A stretch of 64,000 nt of DNA from CALOCN01 sp942491735 (GTDB lineage: Bacteria; Eisenbacteria; RBG-16-71-46; JABDJR01): the NCBI GenBank assembly GCA_942491735.1, contig CALOCN010000001.1, positions 434,001-498,000 on the forward strand, in the 5' to 3' direction. Under the pieces are notes generated by a model. The model was not told where the DNA came from. It did not search any database and saw nothing but the letters and a program-made list of their open reading frames with translations. Of the stretch, positions 53,000 through 62,660 are shown piece by piece (the stretch's first letter is position 1; each line of letters begins with the position of its first letter). The position numbers and the translations under genes were made by a program.

Positions 53000-54649
53000 G
53001 TGGTGCAGGCCCCGGCTTTCCCGGAAGCGCAACGCGGGAAGGAATCCCCGCTGCGGCAACGATTCCGTGCGGACGGGTACGTTGGGCCGGTTTCGCTCTT
53101 CAGCGTGGAGGAGTGTCGCGAAGTGCTGATGCGACTTTCCCGGCCCGCGGAGCAGCCAACGGAGTGGGCCAAGGGGTACGGTGCGGTGGCGCGCGACTTC
53201 TATGACCTCGCCACCCACAAGTCGATTCTGGATCGAGTGGAGGCCCTCATCGGGGAGAACATCCTGCTGTGGGGTGCGAGGCTCATGAAGCGGGGCCCGG
53301 GACATGCCCATGCCTGGCACACCGACATCGAGACGTCGGGGGACCAGGGAAGCGCGGTGACGGTGTGGATTGGACTCGATGGGACGAGCGTGGAGTCGGC
53401 CCTGCGGCTGATCCGGGGCTCGCATCGGTTGGGGAAGCCGGTGCAGCAGGTGCTCGCGGAAAAGGGTGCCTCCCGGGAATCCCTCACCGATGCGGATGTG
53501 GAGGGCTGGGCGCGTTCCCTGGACCCGGGGGCGACCCTTCAGCGACCGGACATCGGGGATGGTCAGGCCGTTTTTTTCCATGGTCGTTTGTGGCATGCCT
53601 CGGCCAACCAACGCACCCGCGGAGACCGGACGGCGTTGTTGCTCCAGTATGCCACCCCGGAGATGCGGATTCGCATTCCGGACCCGATGGCGTCGGATTG
53701 GCCGTTTCGCTTTGTCGATGATCCGCTGCCCCCCTGCGTCCTGGTCCGGGGCTCGGACCGAGGGGGCACCAATCGTCTCGTATCGGCGCCGACGGCCCGG
53801 GATGGCGACGCACCCACGCTCACCAGCCAGGCACGGCCGTTGGGCCTGCCGTTGGCAGAGGATCGGGAGACAGGTTGGCGCAGCTATCCGTTCGGCAAGG
53901 GACCCACCGCGCGGTTGGCCTGGTTCCGCATTCATGCCTCGGTGCTCAGCGTCGGTGCGACGCCCCATCCTGTCCACGACCATCCGGACGAAGAAATCCT
54001 GATCATGCTGGACGAGGACGCGGAACTGATCATCGAGGAGGGGGCATCACCCCCCGTGGAGCGTATCGAAACCCTCCGGCCGGGGTCCTTTGTCTACTAC
54101 CCGGCCAACGCGCGACACACGCTCCACAATGCGGGTGAGCGCCCCTGCACCTATCTGATTCTGAAATGGCGCTCGGTGGAGGGTCACCCGGTCTCACCCC
54201 TGCCGACCTCGATCGTTCCATTCGGGGACGCGTTTCCGGACCCGGAAACCGTGGACGAGAAAGGCTATGCCCACCGCCGGCTTTTTGAACAGGAAACCGG
54301 GTATCTCCACAAGCTCCACGCCCACGTCACCACCATGCTGCCGGGGGCAGGCTACGCACCGCACGTCGATGGCCACGACGTGGCCCTGCTGGTCCTGACC
54401 GGCGAGGTCGAGACCCTGGGGCGACGGGTGGGACCGCACAGCTTCGTGTTCTACCCCGCGGGTGAACCGCACGGTCTGCGGAACCCGGGCGAGGTCCCCG
54501 CTACGTATCTCGTCTTCGAGTTTCACGGGGGAGAGAAGGAGCAGGTCAAGCCGCCCGCCCGGCCCGGTGGGGCCTGGCAGCGGGTGCGTCCCTACATCCG
54601 GGGAGCGGTCAGGCGGACACCGGTGTTGCGCCGCGTGTTGCGCGGCTGA
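53000..54649 (+). CDS. Phytanoyl-CoA-dioxygenase-like protein fused to two cupin domains
   Basis: 549 aa. Residues about 20-240 look like a PhyH Fe(II)/2-oxoglutarate dioxygenase: 'HAWHTDIET' gives HxD, the second His is in 'FFHGRLWHASANQRTRG', and the Arg that follows fits the 2-oxoglutarate salt bridge. Two cupins follow: about 285-400 ('PHPVHDHPDEEILIMLD', 'YPANARHTLHNAGE') and about 420-520 ('GYAPHVDGHDVALLVLTGEV', 'YPAGEPHGLRNPGEVPATYL'). Metal ligands appear intact in the first. Oxidative tailoring of a small molecule or sugar is plausible. GTG at 53000 begins at the previous stop; GTG 53003 is equally possible. Confidence 0.8.
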   Translation: MVQAPAFPEAQRGKESPLRQRFRADGYVGPVSLFSVEECREVLMRLSRPAEQPTEWAKGYGAVARDFYDLATHKSILDRVEALIGENILLWGARLMKRGPGHAHAWHTDIETSGDQGSAVTVWIGLDGTSVESALRLIRGSHRLGKPVQQVLAEKGASRESLTDADVEGWARSLDPGATLQRPDIGDGQAVFFHGRLWHASANQRTRGDRTALLLQYATPEMRIRIPDPMASDWPFRFVDDPLPPCVLVRGSDRGGTNRLVSAPTARDGDAPTLTSQARPLGLPLAEDRETGWRSYPFGKGPTARLAWFRIHASVLSVGATPHPVHDHPDEEILIMLDEDAELIIEEGASPPVERIETLRPGSFVYYPANARHTLHNAGERPCTYLILKWRSVEGHPVSPLPTSIVPFGDAFPDPETVDEKGYAHRRLFEQETGYLHKLHAHVTTMLPGAGYAPHVDGHDVALLVLTGEVETLGRRVGPHSFVFYPAGEPHGLRNPGEVPATYLVFEFHGGEKEQVKPPARPGGAWQRVRPYIRGAVRRTPVLRRVLRG

Positions 54650-54762
54650 GCCTCAGGTCCTGGGGAGGGGCTGCGTTTTTTGGGATCAGGGCGGGCAAAA
54701 CCCTGTAAGCTCCATGTCACCCTCGCCTTGTCTCTCCTGCCGCCCCACGGCCTGGAGTCCCC

Positions 54763-57700
54763 ATGACGCTCCCCGAGCTCGCGATCAAACGCCCCGTCAC
54801 GATTCTCATGGTCCTGGTCAGCCTGGTCGTCCTGGGCGCGGTGGCCATGGTCCGGCTCCCTCTGGCCTTCCTGCCCGAGTACGACGAGCCGCAACTCTTT
54901 GTCCGGGCGCCGTTTCCCAACAGCTCCCCCGAGCAGGTGGAGCGGATGATCATCCGCCCCCTGGAAGAGTCCGTGGCCACGGTCAAGGGACTCAACAGCA
55001 TGTGGTCCAACTGCCAGAGCGATTTCGGAGTGATCCGTCTGGAGTTCGACTGGGGCCACAACATGAAGATGGCCCGGGTCGACGTGCGGGAGCGCATCGA
55101 CCGGGTGAAGAACGACCTGCCGGAGACCATGGGCGACATCACGGTGGGGACCAACTGGGACACCCGTGAGGCGGACGACCCGGTGCTGGAGGGGCGTCTG
55201 TCGTCACCGCGGGATCTCAGCGAGAGCTATGACCTGCTGGATCGGCGTATCGTGCGGCCCCTGGAGCGGATTCCCGGGGTAGCCCAGGTGCGTCTGGATG
55301 GGGTGAATCCCAAGGAGGTCCGCATCAACCTGCGGGTGGCCGACCTCGAATCGCACGGGATCGACGTGCGCGACGTGCGTCGGGTGCTGCGCGGCTCCAA
55401 CTTCGACCAGAGCCTGGGCACGGTCATCGAGCCGGGTATGCAGTTCGCGGTCCGGACGGTGGGCGCGTTCCGCACCGTGGAAGAGATCGAGAACCTGGTG
55501 CTCCGCGCCGACGGTCTCAAGCTGGGAGAGGTGGCCGACGTCCGCTATGAGGAGCCGCCGCTGGAGTACGGGCGGCACCTGGACGGCGAGTTTGCCCTGG
55601 GCATCACCATCAGCAAGGAATCGAGCGCCAACGCGGTCGCGGTGTGCGACGCGGTCAAGGAGCGCATCGAGGCGATGAAGGGGGATCCCGAGTTGCAGCA
55701 GGTGAGCCTGCTCATCTGGGAGAACCAGGGGGAGGAGATCCGCAAGACCCTCAAGGACCTCATGTTTACCGGCGTGTTCGGGGCGGTGCTCGCCGCGGTG
55801 GTGCTGTTCGGTTTCCTGCGCCGGGTGAGCATGACCGCGATCTCCGTCCTGTGCATTCCGTTCTCGATCATCGTGGCCTGCGGCATCATCTGGGCCCGCG
55901 GCGGCAATCTCAACACGTTGACCCTGCTCGGGCTCATCGTGGGGATCGGAATGCTGGTCGACAATGCGGTGGTGGTGATGGAGAACATCTTCCGTTACCA
56001 GGAGGAGGGGTTGGACCGGAAGACGGCGGCCCGGCTCGGGTCGCGCGAGGTGTCGACCGCGGTCACCGCGGCCACCCTGACCTCGGTCATCGTGTTCCTC
56101 CCCATGATCTTCAGCCAGCCCAGCGAGATGAACATCTATCTCAGGGAGCTGGGCGTTACGGTGTGTCTCACCCTTCTCGCTTCGTTGTTCGTCAGCCAGA
56201 CCCTGATTCCGCTGGCCACCAGTCGCATGATCAACTCCAAGCCGCGCCCCAAGGCCCGGATCATGACCTGGCTCGAGGATCACTACGTCCGCCTCCTTGC
56301 CTTCAACCTGCGCCACCGGTGGATCACCCCCATCCTGGGCATCGTGGTCACCGCCTCGGCCGCCTATCCGTTCATGAAGATCGACAAGAACTTCGATGCC
56401 AACGAGACCGAGGTGTTCGTCACGGTGGGGTACGAGTTCTCGGAGGAGCTGAACCTGGAGCGCAAGGAAGAGGTGGTGAACCTGGTCGAGGGCTACCTCG
56501 CTCCCCACAAGGACGCGCTCAACGTGAAGTCCATCTACAGCTGGTGGAGCGAGCGCTGGTCCATGACCCGCCTCTACATGAAGGACGGCTACGCCAACGA
56601 GAAGGAGATCATGAAGGCACGGGCCGAGCTCAAGAAGCTCGTCCCCGAAATCCCCGGAGTCAAGCTCGAGGTCATGGACGGCGGGCGGTTCTGGCGGCAG
56701 GACCGCGGCAAACGGGTCGCTTTCCAGATCCGTGGGGAAGATTCGGAAGTCCTGTCCCGCCTCGCCGAGGAAGCCAAGGAGCGACTGAGCGAGATTCCCG
56801 GTCTCAGCGAGACCTTTGCCAGTACCCAGTCGGGCGGTCAGGAGATGTTCGTGAACCTGGACCGCGAACTGGCGTCGCGGTACGGGATCCGTCTGGATCA
56901 GCCGGCCGACGTGGTGAGCCTCACCTACCGCGGACAGCGCATGGAGCGTTATCGCACCCCGGACGGCGAACGGGAAATGCGTCTGACCATGGACGAGACC
57001 GAGGAGGAGAGTCTCTCCCAGCTCCGGAACCTGCCGCTGTGGACCCCGGAGGGGGACAAGGTGCCTCTGGCCTCCCTGGCCGCTTTCGAGGTGAAGCAGG
57101 GCCCCGAGCACATCCAGCGTGACGATCGCATTACCAGCGTGTGGGTGGGAGCCCAGTATACGGAGGGAACGCGCGAGCAGTACATGCCACTGGTCGAGGC
57201 GACCATGTCCCAGATGACCTTCCCGTTCGGATACGAGTGGAGCTTTGGTCGGTGGGAGGATCGGCGCCAGGCCCAGTCCCGCGAGTTCATGGTCAACCTG
57301 ATCCTCGCCCTGTTGTTGATCTACGCGGTGATGGCCTCGTTGTTCGAGTCCCTGCGCCAGGCCCTGGGGCTCATGGTGGCGCTGCCGTTCGCCATTTCGG
57401 GAGCGGCCTGGACGCTGTGGGTCACCGGGACGGACTTCGATCAACCGGCGGCGATCGGGCTGCTGCTGCTGATCGGCATCGTGGTCAACAACGGCATCGT
57501 CATGATCGAGCACATCAACATGTACCGTCGTCAGGGCATGCCCCGGCACGAAGCCATGTTGCGGGGAGGTCGCGAGCGGTTGCGTCCCATTCTCATGACC
57601 GCCATCACCACCCTGGTCGGTCTGGTTCCCATCGTGGTCCAGAAGCCGGCCCTGGCCGGGGTCTACTACTACTCCATGGCCCTGGTCATCATGGGCGGAC

Positions 57701-57843
57701 TGTTGGTCTCCACCTTCCTGACTTCGGTGTTGCTTCCCACCACGGCGTCGTTGTCCGAGGATCTGTTCTCCTGGATCGGCCGCGCGCTGATGTGGACCGG
57801 ACGCCGGGCGCGGATCGTGCCCCGGGAGCGCAAGGCGGCCTAG
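54763..57843 (+). CDS. Second RND-family efflux pump transporter (no adjacent adaptor)
   Basis: 1026 aa, twelve predicted helices. N-terminus 'ELAIKRPVTILMVLVSLVVL', periplasmic domains rich in 'EQVERMIIRPLEESVATVKG', TM4 'LLGLIVGIGMLVDNAVVVME', and the second-half counterpart 'GLLLLIGIVVNNGIVMIEH'. It is only distantly related to the pump at 48045. ATG 54763 begins at the family N-terminus. No adaptor or outer-membrane factor is next to it, so it must borrow partners or they are elsewhere. Substrate unknown. Confidence 0.92.
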   Translation: MTLPELAIKRPVTILMVLVSLVVLGAVAMVRLPLAFLPEYDEPQLFVRAPFPNSSPEQVERMIIRPLEESVATVKGLNSMWSNCQSDFGVIRLEFDWGHNMKMARVDVRERIDRVKNDLPETMGDITVGTNWDTREADDPVLEGRLSSPRDLSESYDLLDRRIVRPLERIPGVAQVRLDGVNPKEVRINLRVADLESHGIDVRDVRRVLRGSNFDQSLGTVIEPGMQFAVRTVGAFRTVEEIENLVLRADGLKLGEVADVRYEEPPLEYGRHLDGEFALGITISKESSANAVAVCDAVKERIEAMKGDPELQQVSLLIWENQGEEIRKTLKDLMFTGVFGAVLAAVVLFGFLRRVSMTAISVLCIPFSIIVACGIIWARGGNLNTLTLLGLIVGIGMLVDNAVVVMENIFRYQEEGLDRKTAARLGSREVSTAVTAATLTSVIVFLPMIFSQPSEMNIYLRELGVTVCLTLLASLFVSQTLIPLATSRMINSKPRPKARIMTWLEDHYVRLLAFNLRHRWITPILGIVVTASAAYPFMKIDKNFDANETEVFVTVGYEFSEELNLERKEEVVNLVEGYLAPHKDALNVKSIYSWWSERWSMTRLYMKDGYANEKEIMKARAELKKLVPEIPGVKLEVMDGGRFWRQDRGKRVAFQIRGEDSEVLSRLAEEAKERLSEIPGLSETFASTQSGGQEMFVNLDRELASRYGIRLDQPADVVSLTYRGQRMERYRTPDGEREMRLTMDETEEESLSQLRNLPLWTPEGDKVPLASLAAFEVKQGPEHIQRDDRITSVWVGAQYTEGTREQYMPLVEATMSQMTFPFGYEWSFGRWEDRRQAQSREFMVNLILALLLIYAVMASLFESLRQALGLMVALPFAISGAAWTLWVTGTDFDQPAAIGLLLLIGIVVNNGIVMIEHINMYRRQGMPRHEAMLRGGRERLRPILMTAITTLVGLVPIVVQKPALAGVYYYSMALVIMGGLLVSTFLTSVLLPTTASLSEDLFSWIGRALMWTGRRARIVPRERKAA

Positions 57844-57856
57844 TAGCGGTTGGGGG

Positions 57857-57893
57857 AAAAAAACCGGGAGAAGCGCGAACGCTCCTCCCGGTT
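57857..57893 (-). terminator. Strong intrinsic terminator for the minus-strand secreted-protein gene
   Basis: AACCGGGAG (57862-57870) pairs with CTCCCGGTT (57885-57893); inside, AGCG (57872-57875) pairs with CGCT (57880-57883) around CGAA. On the minus strand the hairpin is followed by seven T (57863-57857). It lies between convergent genes and may also slow plus-strand transcription. Confidence 0.85.
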
Positions 57894-57946
57894 GTGGGCC
57901 CCCCGACACAGGTCCCCGAGTGCCGCGGGGTGGCAGTCCCAGACGT

Positions 57947-60900
57947 CTAGCGGCCCAGCACGACCGCCTTGCGCACGAATCGCAGCCCCTGCGCATCCAG
58001 TCGATAGAAGTAGACCCCGCTGGCTACCGCGGATCCGCTGTCGTTGCGTCCATCCCAGAGCACGGTGTGCCCTCCGGCACTGACCTGCTCGTCGATCAGG
58101 GTCCGCACCTGGCGTCCGGCCAGGTCGTAGATGGCGAGCCGGACCGGACCGTCCTCCTCGAGCGTGTAGGAAATCCGACCCGCTTCCCCGGCGGTGAGGG
58201 GGTTCGGGGCGAGGCCCAGCAATTGCGTAGGGACCGGTTCCGGACCCGGGGGTGGCTGGGAAAGCGCTGCTCCCAGATCGCCGCAGTCCATCGCGGATCC
58301 CACGGATCCGAACCAGGACAGGACGCGGGTCAAGCGGTCCGTGATGGGTGCGGGATCGTTGGCATTCCCGGCCGCCCGTCGCGTGGCCAGGGAAGCCCCG
58401 TCGACCACGGTCCGGTAGGAGCCCGCTCCCATCACCGTGTGGGTTACGGACAGGTAGTCCACCAGCCCCTTGGTTGGGTCGTTGAAACGCTCGTTGCCAA
58501 GCGCGGTGCCCGCGGCCGATCCGCTGGTTTCCAGGACGTCGAAGCAGCGGTAGTCAGGGTCCCCGTTGCCGGCGAGGGTGTGCGTCCCGTCGTTACCCAC
58601 GAAGGCGGCACCGCCCACCGGGTCCACCGGTACGGCGAAGACGCTGCTGAAACCGGTTCCCGATGGGCACCCCGGATCCCGGAAGGAGCGGCAGACCAGG
58701 TCCGTCCCCGCGAAGGAGCGGAGCAGGGCCAGGGAAGAGCCGGCTCCATAAGCCATGCTGGACACGATGTTATCCCCGGCCAGATAGAGCGCGCTGCTCC
58801 AGCCGCCACTCTCGGCCAGACCCAGCCAGGGTATGAGCACATTGGCGTCCTGCTGTACCAGGTTGTAGGCCCCCTGGGCGCCGCTGTCCCACAGGATGGT
58901 GGAATAGCCGAAGGCCTGGTTCACCGTCGCCCCCTGATGGGTCTTGAGGGGCCGGCCGAAGGTGGCCTGGTTCGCGTAGGGGGCGCGCACGTCGTACCGA
59001 TCCCAGGGAGTCCCCTCATAGTTCACGGAGAACCCGCCGATGGCGGCGGCCAACGCCGGTTCGACCAACGCCTGGGTTTCGCCGCCGTCGTCGTGGTCCA
59101 CGTAGAGCACGCAGTTCCACGTCGAGTCCGAGTCGGCCGAGGAGGGAAGCACCTCCATCTCGAAATAGCCTCCCGCCGTATCGGGCTCGGTCGCCCACGA
59201 GCCGCCGGGCAGGTAGCGGGCTTTGTAGAACAGCATGACCCGGGTCCCCGGCGTGAACAGATCGTCAGGGAAGATGTCGTTGGCCAGGTGGGAAGCGCCG
59301 CCGGATGGGTCGAAGTCGATCGGGTCCGCCTGCGAGTCCGAGAGGAAGAAGTTCGGGTCATCCTCGTGGTAGGTGGTCATCCACGCGCCTTCGGACACCA
59401 GATGGGCCTGTTCCGCGGTATCGATGCGGGCCGAGTACCAGTTGAGGCCCCCGGCTACGCCTTCGTTCTGATGGATGCCCAACCAGCCATTGAGCCGGCC
59501 CAGATCGATGCCGGGGCCGGGGTCCACTGCGAACTGCACGCGGACCTCGGCGCCTCCCTGCCCGCCGCGCACCACGAGGGTATCCCCAAGGACCCTCCCG
59601 GCCTCCACGACTTTCCCCCCCTTGATGCGTCCGCTGTCGAGGCGGCCGGGGGAGTTCAGCCGAAGTGTTCCGCTGGCCGGGAATGCGTCCTGGGGACGAT
59701 CCACGGAAAGCGTGGTCAGGGCGGGAACTGCGGCGCTGCCGTACACCGCGAATCGGACGTCGTCGTACCAGGGCGTGGAATTGCTCACCCCGGTGCAGGA
59801 ACTGAAGAACCGGCAGAAGTTGAGCACGCCCAGGCTTACCCTGACCTCCTCGGCGGCAGGTGGAATGATGTGGCTCATGTCCACCCGAACGGCCTCGGCG
59901 CCCACCGTGCAGCAGGGTTGGGGGCCCGTGAAATAGGTGGCTCCCGGATTGACGAAGGTGCTCAGGGTCCCGCCAATCCGGTACTGGGCCTCGACCACGG
60001 AGTGGACGTAGTTCAGCGCCGGCATCTCGAAGTAGCCATGGAACTCCACCGCCTTGCCCGACAGTCCCTGTTGCCCGGGTGGGATATCGATCCAGGGGGA
60101 GATGGCCACGTTGTTCTGGTAGAACCCGTGACCCCCGGTGTACAGGTCCTGGAAGACCAGGACCGTGTCCTGCAGATTGCAGGTTTGCCAAGTCACGGGA
60201 GGAGGGAGTGCGTTGAGGCTCTGGAGATTCGTCCAGTCCCCGCCCAGGCCCGGCCAGGGGCCACCGGCATAGTAGGTGCGATCCGCCCCCAGCCACCCTT
60301 CCATGGTTCCGTGCAGGCTGGGGTCCTTGAACGGGTTCACGCCCGACTGGTACCCGCTGTTCGCGATGATGTGCGAGCCCACCCCGGAATCGAAAGTCCA
60401 GGTGCCGCCCGGGATCGCTTCCCATCGGGAGTCGGTGCCGTCCCACACCGTGCCGCCGAAGTAGCTGGCGCCGGGAAGCGGGTTGGCGGCGGTATCGGTG
60501 ACGTTGCGTTTGAGATCGCAGAAGGCCTCGGGCTGGGGGGCCGAGCAGGTCGGCATCACGCTGGAGTCAACGGTCACCGAAGCCGCGCTCACGGCCCACA
60601 CCGGCTGCCCGGCGTAGAACCCGGTGAGGACCCGACCCTCGACAAGGAGGTTGATCTCGCTGCAGGAGCCGTCGGCGCACTTGCCGTGGTTTCGTGCGCT
60701 GACCGGGATGAGGATCGTCTCTCCGCCGCCCAGAATGAACGTGTCCTCGAGGGGGTCCTGCTGGTAGGAAGCCTGGTCCCCTGGGAGTTCGATCTCACAG
60801 GGCCCGACATCGAAGGCGATGGGGAAGTCGTCCCCTGCGGTGGGGGAGGCGATCGAGTAGACCCCCATGGATTCGTCCCCCCCCTGCGGTCGGCGGGCGG

Positions 60901-61582
60901 TCTGTTTGGACAGCGCGGTCACATCCACCTCGATGCTGTCCCCACTCACGTTGGTGAGACGGAAGTAGAGGTCGGTCTGGTTTCCCGGGGCGTCGACGAT
61001 GATGCCGGGCAGGATCGCGTTGGGGTGGGGCAACAACTCGAGCTCCAGCATCTGCGTCGGAATCGAGTTGACCGCCAGGAAGACGTCGCCGAAGGCGGTC
61101 AGGACCATGCCGTCGGAGAAGGTGACCGCGCTCTGCCCCAGGACGCAGTGAAGGCCGGCGGGCACGTTGGGAGGAATATTCACCGGGACGTTGATCGGGT
61201 TGTTCGCCGGATTCGCCCCGCACACGGGTGCCGGGTGAACTACGGCGTTGGTGATCAGGGGGACTCCCGGCCAGACCACGGGGCCGCAAACTCCGGCTCC
61301 GGCATTCACCGTAATCGTCGTGGTGACGTTGGTGACGGTCGGGCAGGGCCCGCCATTCTGGGGCTGGCACTGGATCAGTGTGTTGGTGGGCACGTTGATG
61401 GCGCCTCCCGGGGGGCCCATCCAGATCACGGCGGGGAACGCCTTGTTCATCACCACCGTCTTGATGCACGGCGGTCCGGGAGGAATCAGCGACCGGGTTC
61501 CTTCACATGCTTCCGACAGGACAGTGCCGGCCGTAGGCGCCAGAACAAGTACGAGAGCCCATGCGACGACGATCCGTTTCAT
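57947..61582 (-). CDS. Giant secreted protein with FlgD-like tail (third family member)
   Basis: 1211 aa. Signal peptide about 3-23. Unlike the pair at 34042-40819, it starts with an extra ~500 residues of Cys/Pro/Val-rich beta sequence ('NVPVNIPPNVPAGLHC', 'LVEGRVLTGFYAG'). From about residue 440 it is collinear with them: 'SYFGGTVWDGTDSRWEAIPG', 'FDSGVGSHIIANSGYQSGV', 'VDRPQDAFPASGTLRLNSPG', 'NDIFPDDLFTPGTRVMLFYK'. It ends with the FlgD-like tail 'TVLWDGRNDSGSAVASGVYF'. ATG 61582 follows GGAGG. It lies downstream of the anti-sigma/sigma/CHAT genes on the same strand but 283 nt away. Confidence 0.8.
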   Translation of the reverse strand: MKRIVVAWALVLVLAPTAGTVLSEACEGTRSLIPPGPPCIKTVVMNKAFPAVIWMGPPGGAINVPTNTLIQCQPQNGGPCPTVTNVTTTITVNAGAGVCGPVVWPGVPLITNAVVHPAPVCGANPANNPINVPVNIPPNVPAGLHCVLGQSAVTFSDGMVLTAFGDVFLAVNSIPTQMLELELLPHPNAILPGIIVDAPGNQTDLYFRLTNVSGDSIEVDVTALSKQTARRPQGGDESMGVYSIASPTAGDDFPIAFDVGPCEIELPGDQASYQQDPLEDTFILGGGETILIPVSARNHGKCADGSCSEINLLVEGRVLTGFYAGQPVWAVSAASVTVDSSVMPTCSAPQPEAFCDLKRNVTDTAANPLPGASYFGGTVWDGTDSRWEAIPGGTWTFDSGVGSHIIANSGYQSGVNPFKDPSLHGTMEGWLGADRTYYAGGPWPGLGGDWTNLQSLNALPPPVTWQTCNLQDTVLVFQDLYTGGHGFYQNNVAISPWIDIPPGQQGLSGKAVEFHGYFEMPALNYVHSVVEAQYRIGGTLSTFVNPGATYFTGPQPCCTVGAEAVRVDMSHIIPPAAEEVRVSLGVLNFCRFFSSCTGVSNSTPWYDDVRFAVYGSAAVPALTTLSVDRPQDAFPASGTLRLNSPGRLDSGRIKGGKVVEAGRVLGDTLVVRGGQGGAEVRVQFAVDPGPGIDLGRLNGWLGIHQNEGVAGGLNWYSARIDTAEQAHLVSEGAWMTTYHEDDPNFFLSDSQADPIDFDPSGGASHLANDIFPDDLFTPGTRVMLFYKARYLPGGSWATEPDTAGGYFEMEVLPSSADSDSTWNCVLYVDHDDGGETQALVEPALAAAIGGFSVNYEGTPWDRYDVRAPYANQATFGRPLKTHQGATVNQAFGYSTILWDSGAQGAYNLVQQDANVLIPWLGLAESGGWSSALYLAGDNIVSSMAYGAGSSLALLRSFAGTDLVCRSFRDPGCPSGTGFSSVFAVPVDPVGGAAFVGNDGTHTLAGNGDPDYRCFDVLETSGSAAGTALGNERFNDPTKGLVDYLSVTHTVMGAGSYRTVVDGASLATRRAAGNANDPAPITDRLTRVLSWFGSVGSAMDCGDLGAALSQPPPGPEPVPTQLLGLAPNPLTAGEAGRISYTLEEDGPVRLAIYDLAGRQVRTLIDEQVSAGGHTVLWDGRNDSGSAVASGVYFYRLDAQGLRFVRKAVVLGR

Positions 61583-61865
61583 GAGGATTCCTCCGGGGAA
61601 GGGGCGAAGGGAGCGATGCGTTCTTTGGGTAAGCGGACGTGGCGGGAGATTTCCCCCGCGCCACGTCCTTGCTGTCCCGGAGATATCCGTTGTGTCGCTC
61701 CGCGACCCAAGACTATTCCCGTTCCCATCCAACCCAGCCTTGCGGACCCCCCAGATTATTGGGGGAATCGCGGAGAGCGCAGGCTCCCGCGACAACGGAC
61801 CTCACCGGTCCACCCCCTAAGAGCGTGTTCCACGAGAGATGTTGGGGACTATTTTCGGCCCGGGC
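61583..61865 (-). promoter_or_regulatory. 283-bp gap upstream of the third secreted-protein gene, with several hairpins
   Basis: No gene seen. GGACGTGGC (61635-61643) and GCCACGTCC (61660-61668) form a strong stem in what would be the gene's leader. CCCCC/GGGGG around AGATTATT lies near 61746-61763, and GGACC/GGTCC near 61797-61811 follows the anti-sigma stop and could help termination. I could not identify a confident promoter, but one is expected here. Confidence 0.4.
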
Positions 61866-62660
61866 TCACGGATTGACATCGAAGAACCATTCCCGCTCCA
61901 GGGAGCCATCCGCTGAGCGCAGGGAAAAGACGTAAGCGCCTTGGCCTAGGTCATCCCTGTTGAAGAAGAGGCTGAACCGACGCTGGGTGGGCGGGGCGGC
62001 CCGGAACCTGAGGGTCCCTTCCGCGACCGGCTCGCCGGTATGGCGACGGATCGTCCACGAACCGATCTCGGGTGGGAAGATCGTCTCCACGAGCAGGGTC
62101 CAGCCGTCCTGGGTCAGGGTGGCCACGACCGGGGCCGCATCCTCGCTGCGGGCCACGCTCAGATCGATGGGAAAGCCCACGCGGGGTCCCGTGCTCTCGG
62201 GCGCTTCCCGCCCGGCCAGGCCGAATCCCACCGCACCTCCCAGGATGGCGATCGCGGCCGCCGCGGCGAGGCGCAACCAAGGACCCCGGCCGCTCGGTCC
62301 CGCGCCATCATGAAAACCCGCCGCGGGCTCTCCCGTCGCTCGCTCCGCCGTCTCCGCCACCTCCGCTAGGAGCACCGAGAGACCAAAGCGGCAATCCCGG
62401 CACTGGAGCAGGTGTTCCAGGTGAGCGCGGGCCTCCGTCCCGGCGAGTTCCCCGTTCACCAGTTGTTGTAACGACGCTTCCCGCACATGGTCCGCATCGG
62501 CATGCAGGGACTCGGCCTGGGTCCGCAGTCGCTCCAGGGCCTCGCGCAGGGACGGCGTGGTCTCGAGATGCCGCTCCAACTGCTCGCGCTCCCCAGGCTC
62601 CAGCAGGTCCAGAAGATACGGCGGTAGTGAGCGGAGTTGCTCCGCCGGATTGTGGGTCAT
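61866..62660 (-). CDS. Zinc-binding membrane anti-sigma factor
   Basis: 264 aa. The N-terminal cytoplasmic domain contains HxxxCxxC ('EHLLQCRDCRFGL'), the ZAS signature of anti-sigma factors, preceded by helices ('LERHLETTPSLREALERL'). One membrane segment follows (about 130-150, 'LAAAAAIAILGGAVGFGLAG'), then an extracytoplasmic domain of beta character ('GSWTIRRHTGEPVAEGTLRF') that probably senses the signal. Its start overlaps the sigma gene stop (ATGA), the standard sigma/anti-sigma arrangement. Confidence 0.85.
   Translation of the reverse strand: MTHNPAEQLRSLPPYLLDLLEPGEREQLERHLETTPSLREALERLRTQAESLHADADHVREASLQQLVNGELAGTEARAHLEHLLQCRDCRFGLSVLLAEVAETAERATGEPAAGFHDGAGPSGRGPWLRLAAAAAIAILGGAVGFGLAGREAPESTGPRVGFPIDLSVARSEDAAPVVATLTQDGWTLLVETIFPPEIGSWTIRRHTGEPVAEGTLRFRAAPPTQRRFSLFFNRDDLGQGAYVFSLRSADGSLEREWFFDVNP

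Noticed and set aside
55204..57996. 930-codon minus-strand open frame across the second RND pump
   Set aside because: Same antisense effect; no ribosome site or recognisable domain.
57920..61876. A 1318-codon open frame on the plus strand opposite the third secreted protein
   Set aside because: GC-rich codon bias on the minus-strand gene keeps the opposite frame free of stops. Its product is Gly/Arg/His-rich without any motif, while the minus strand encodes a signal peptide and FlgD-like tail.
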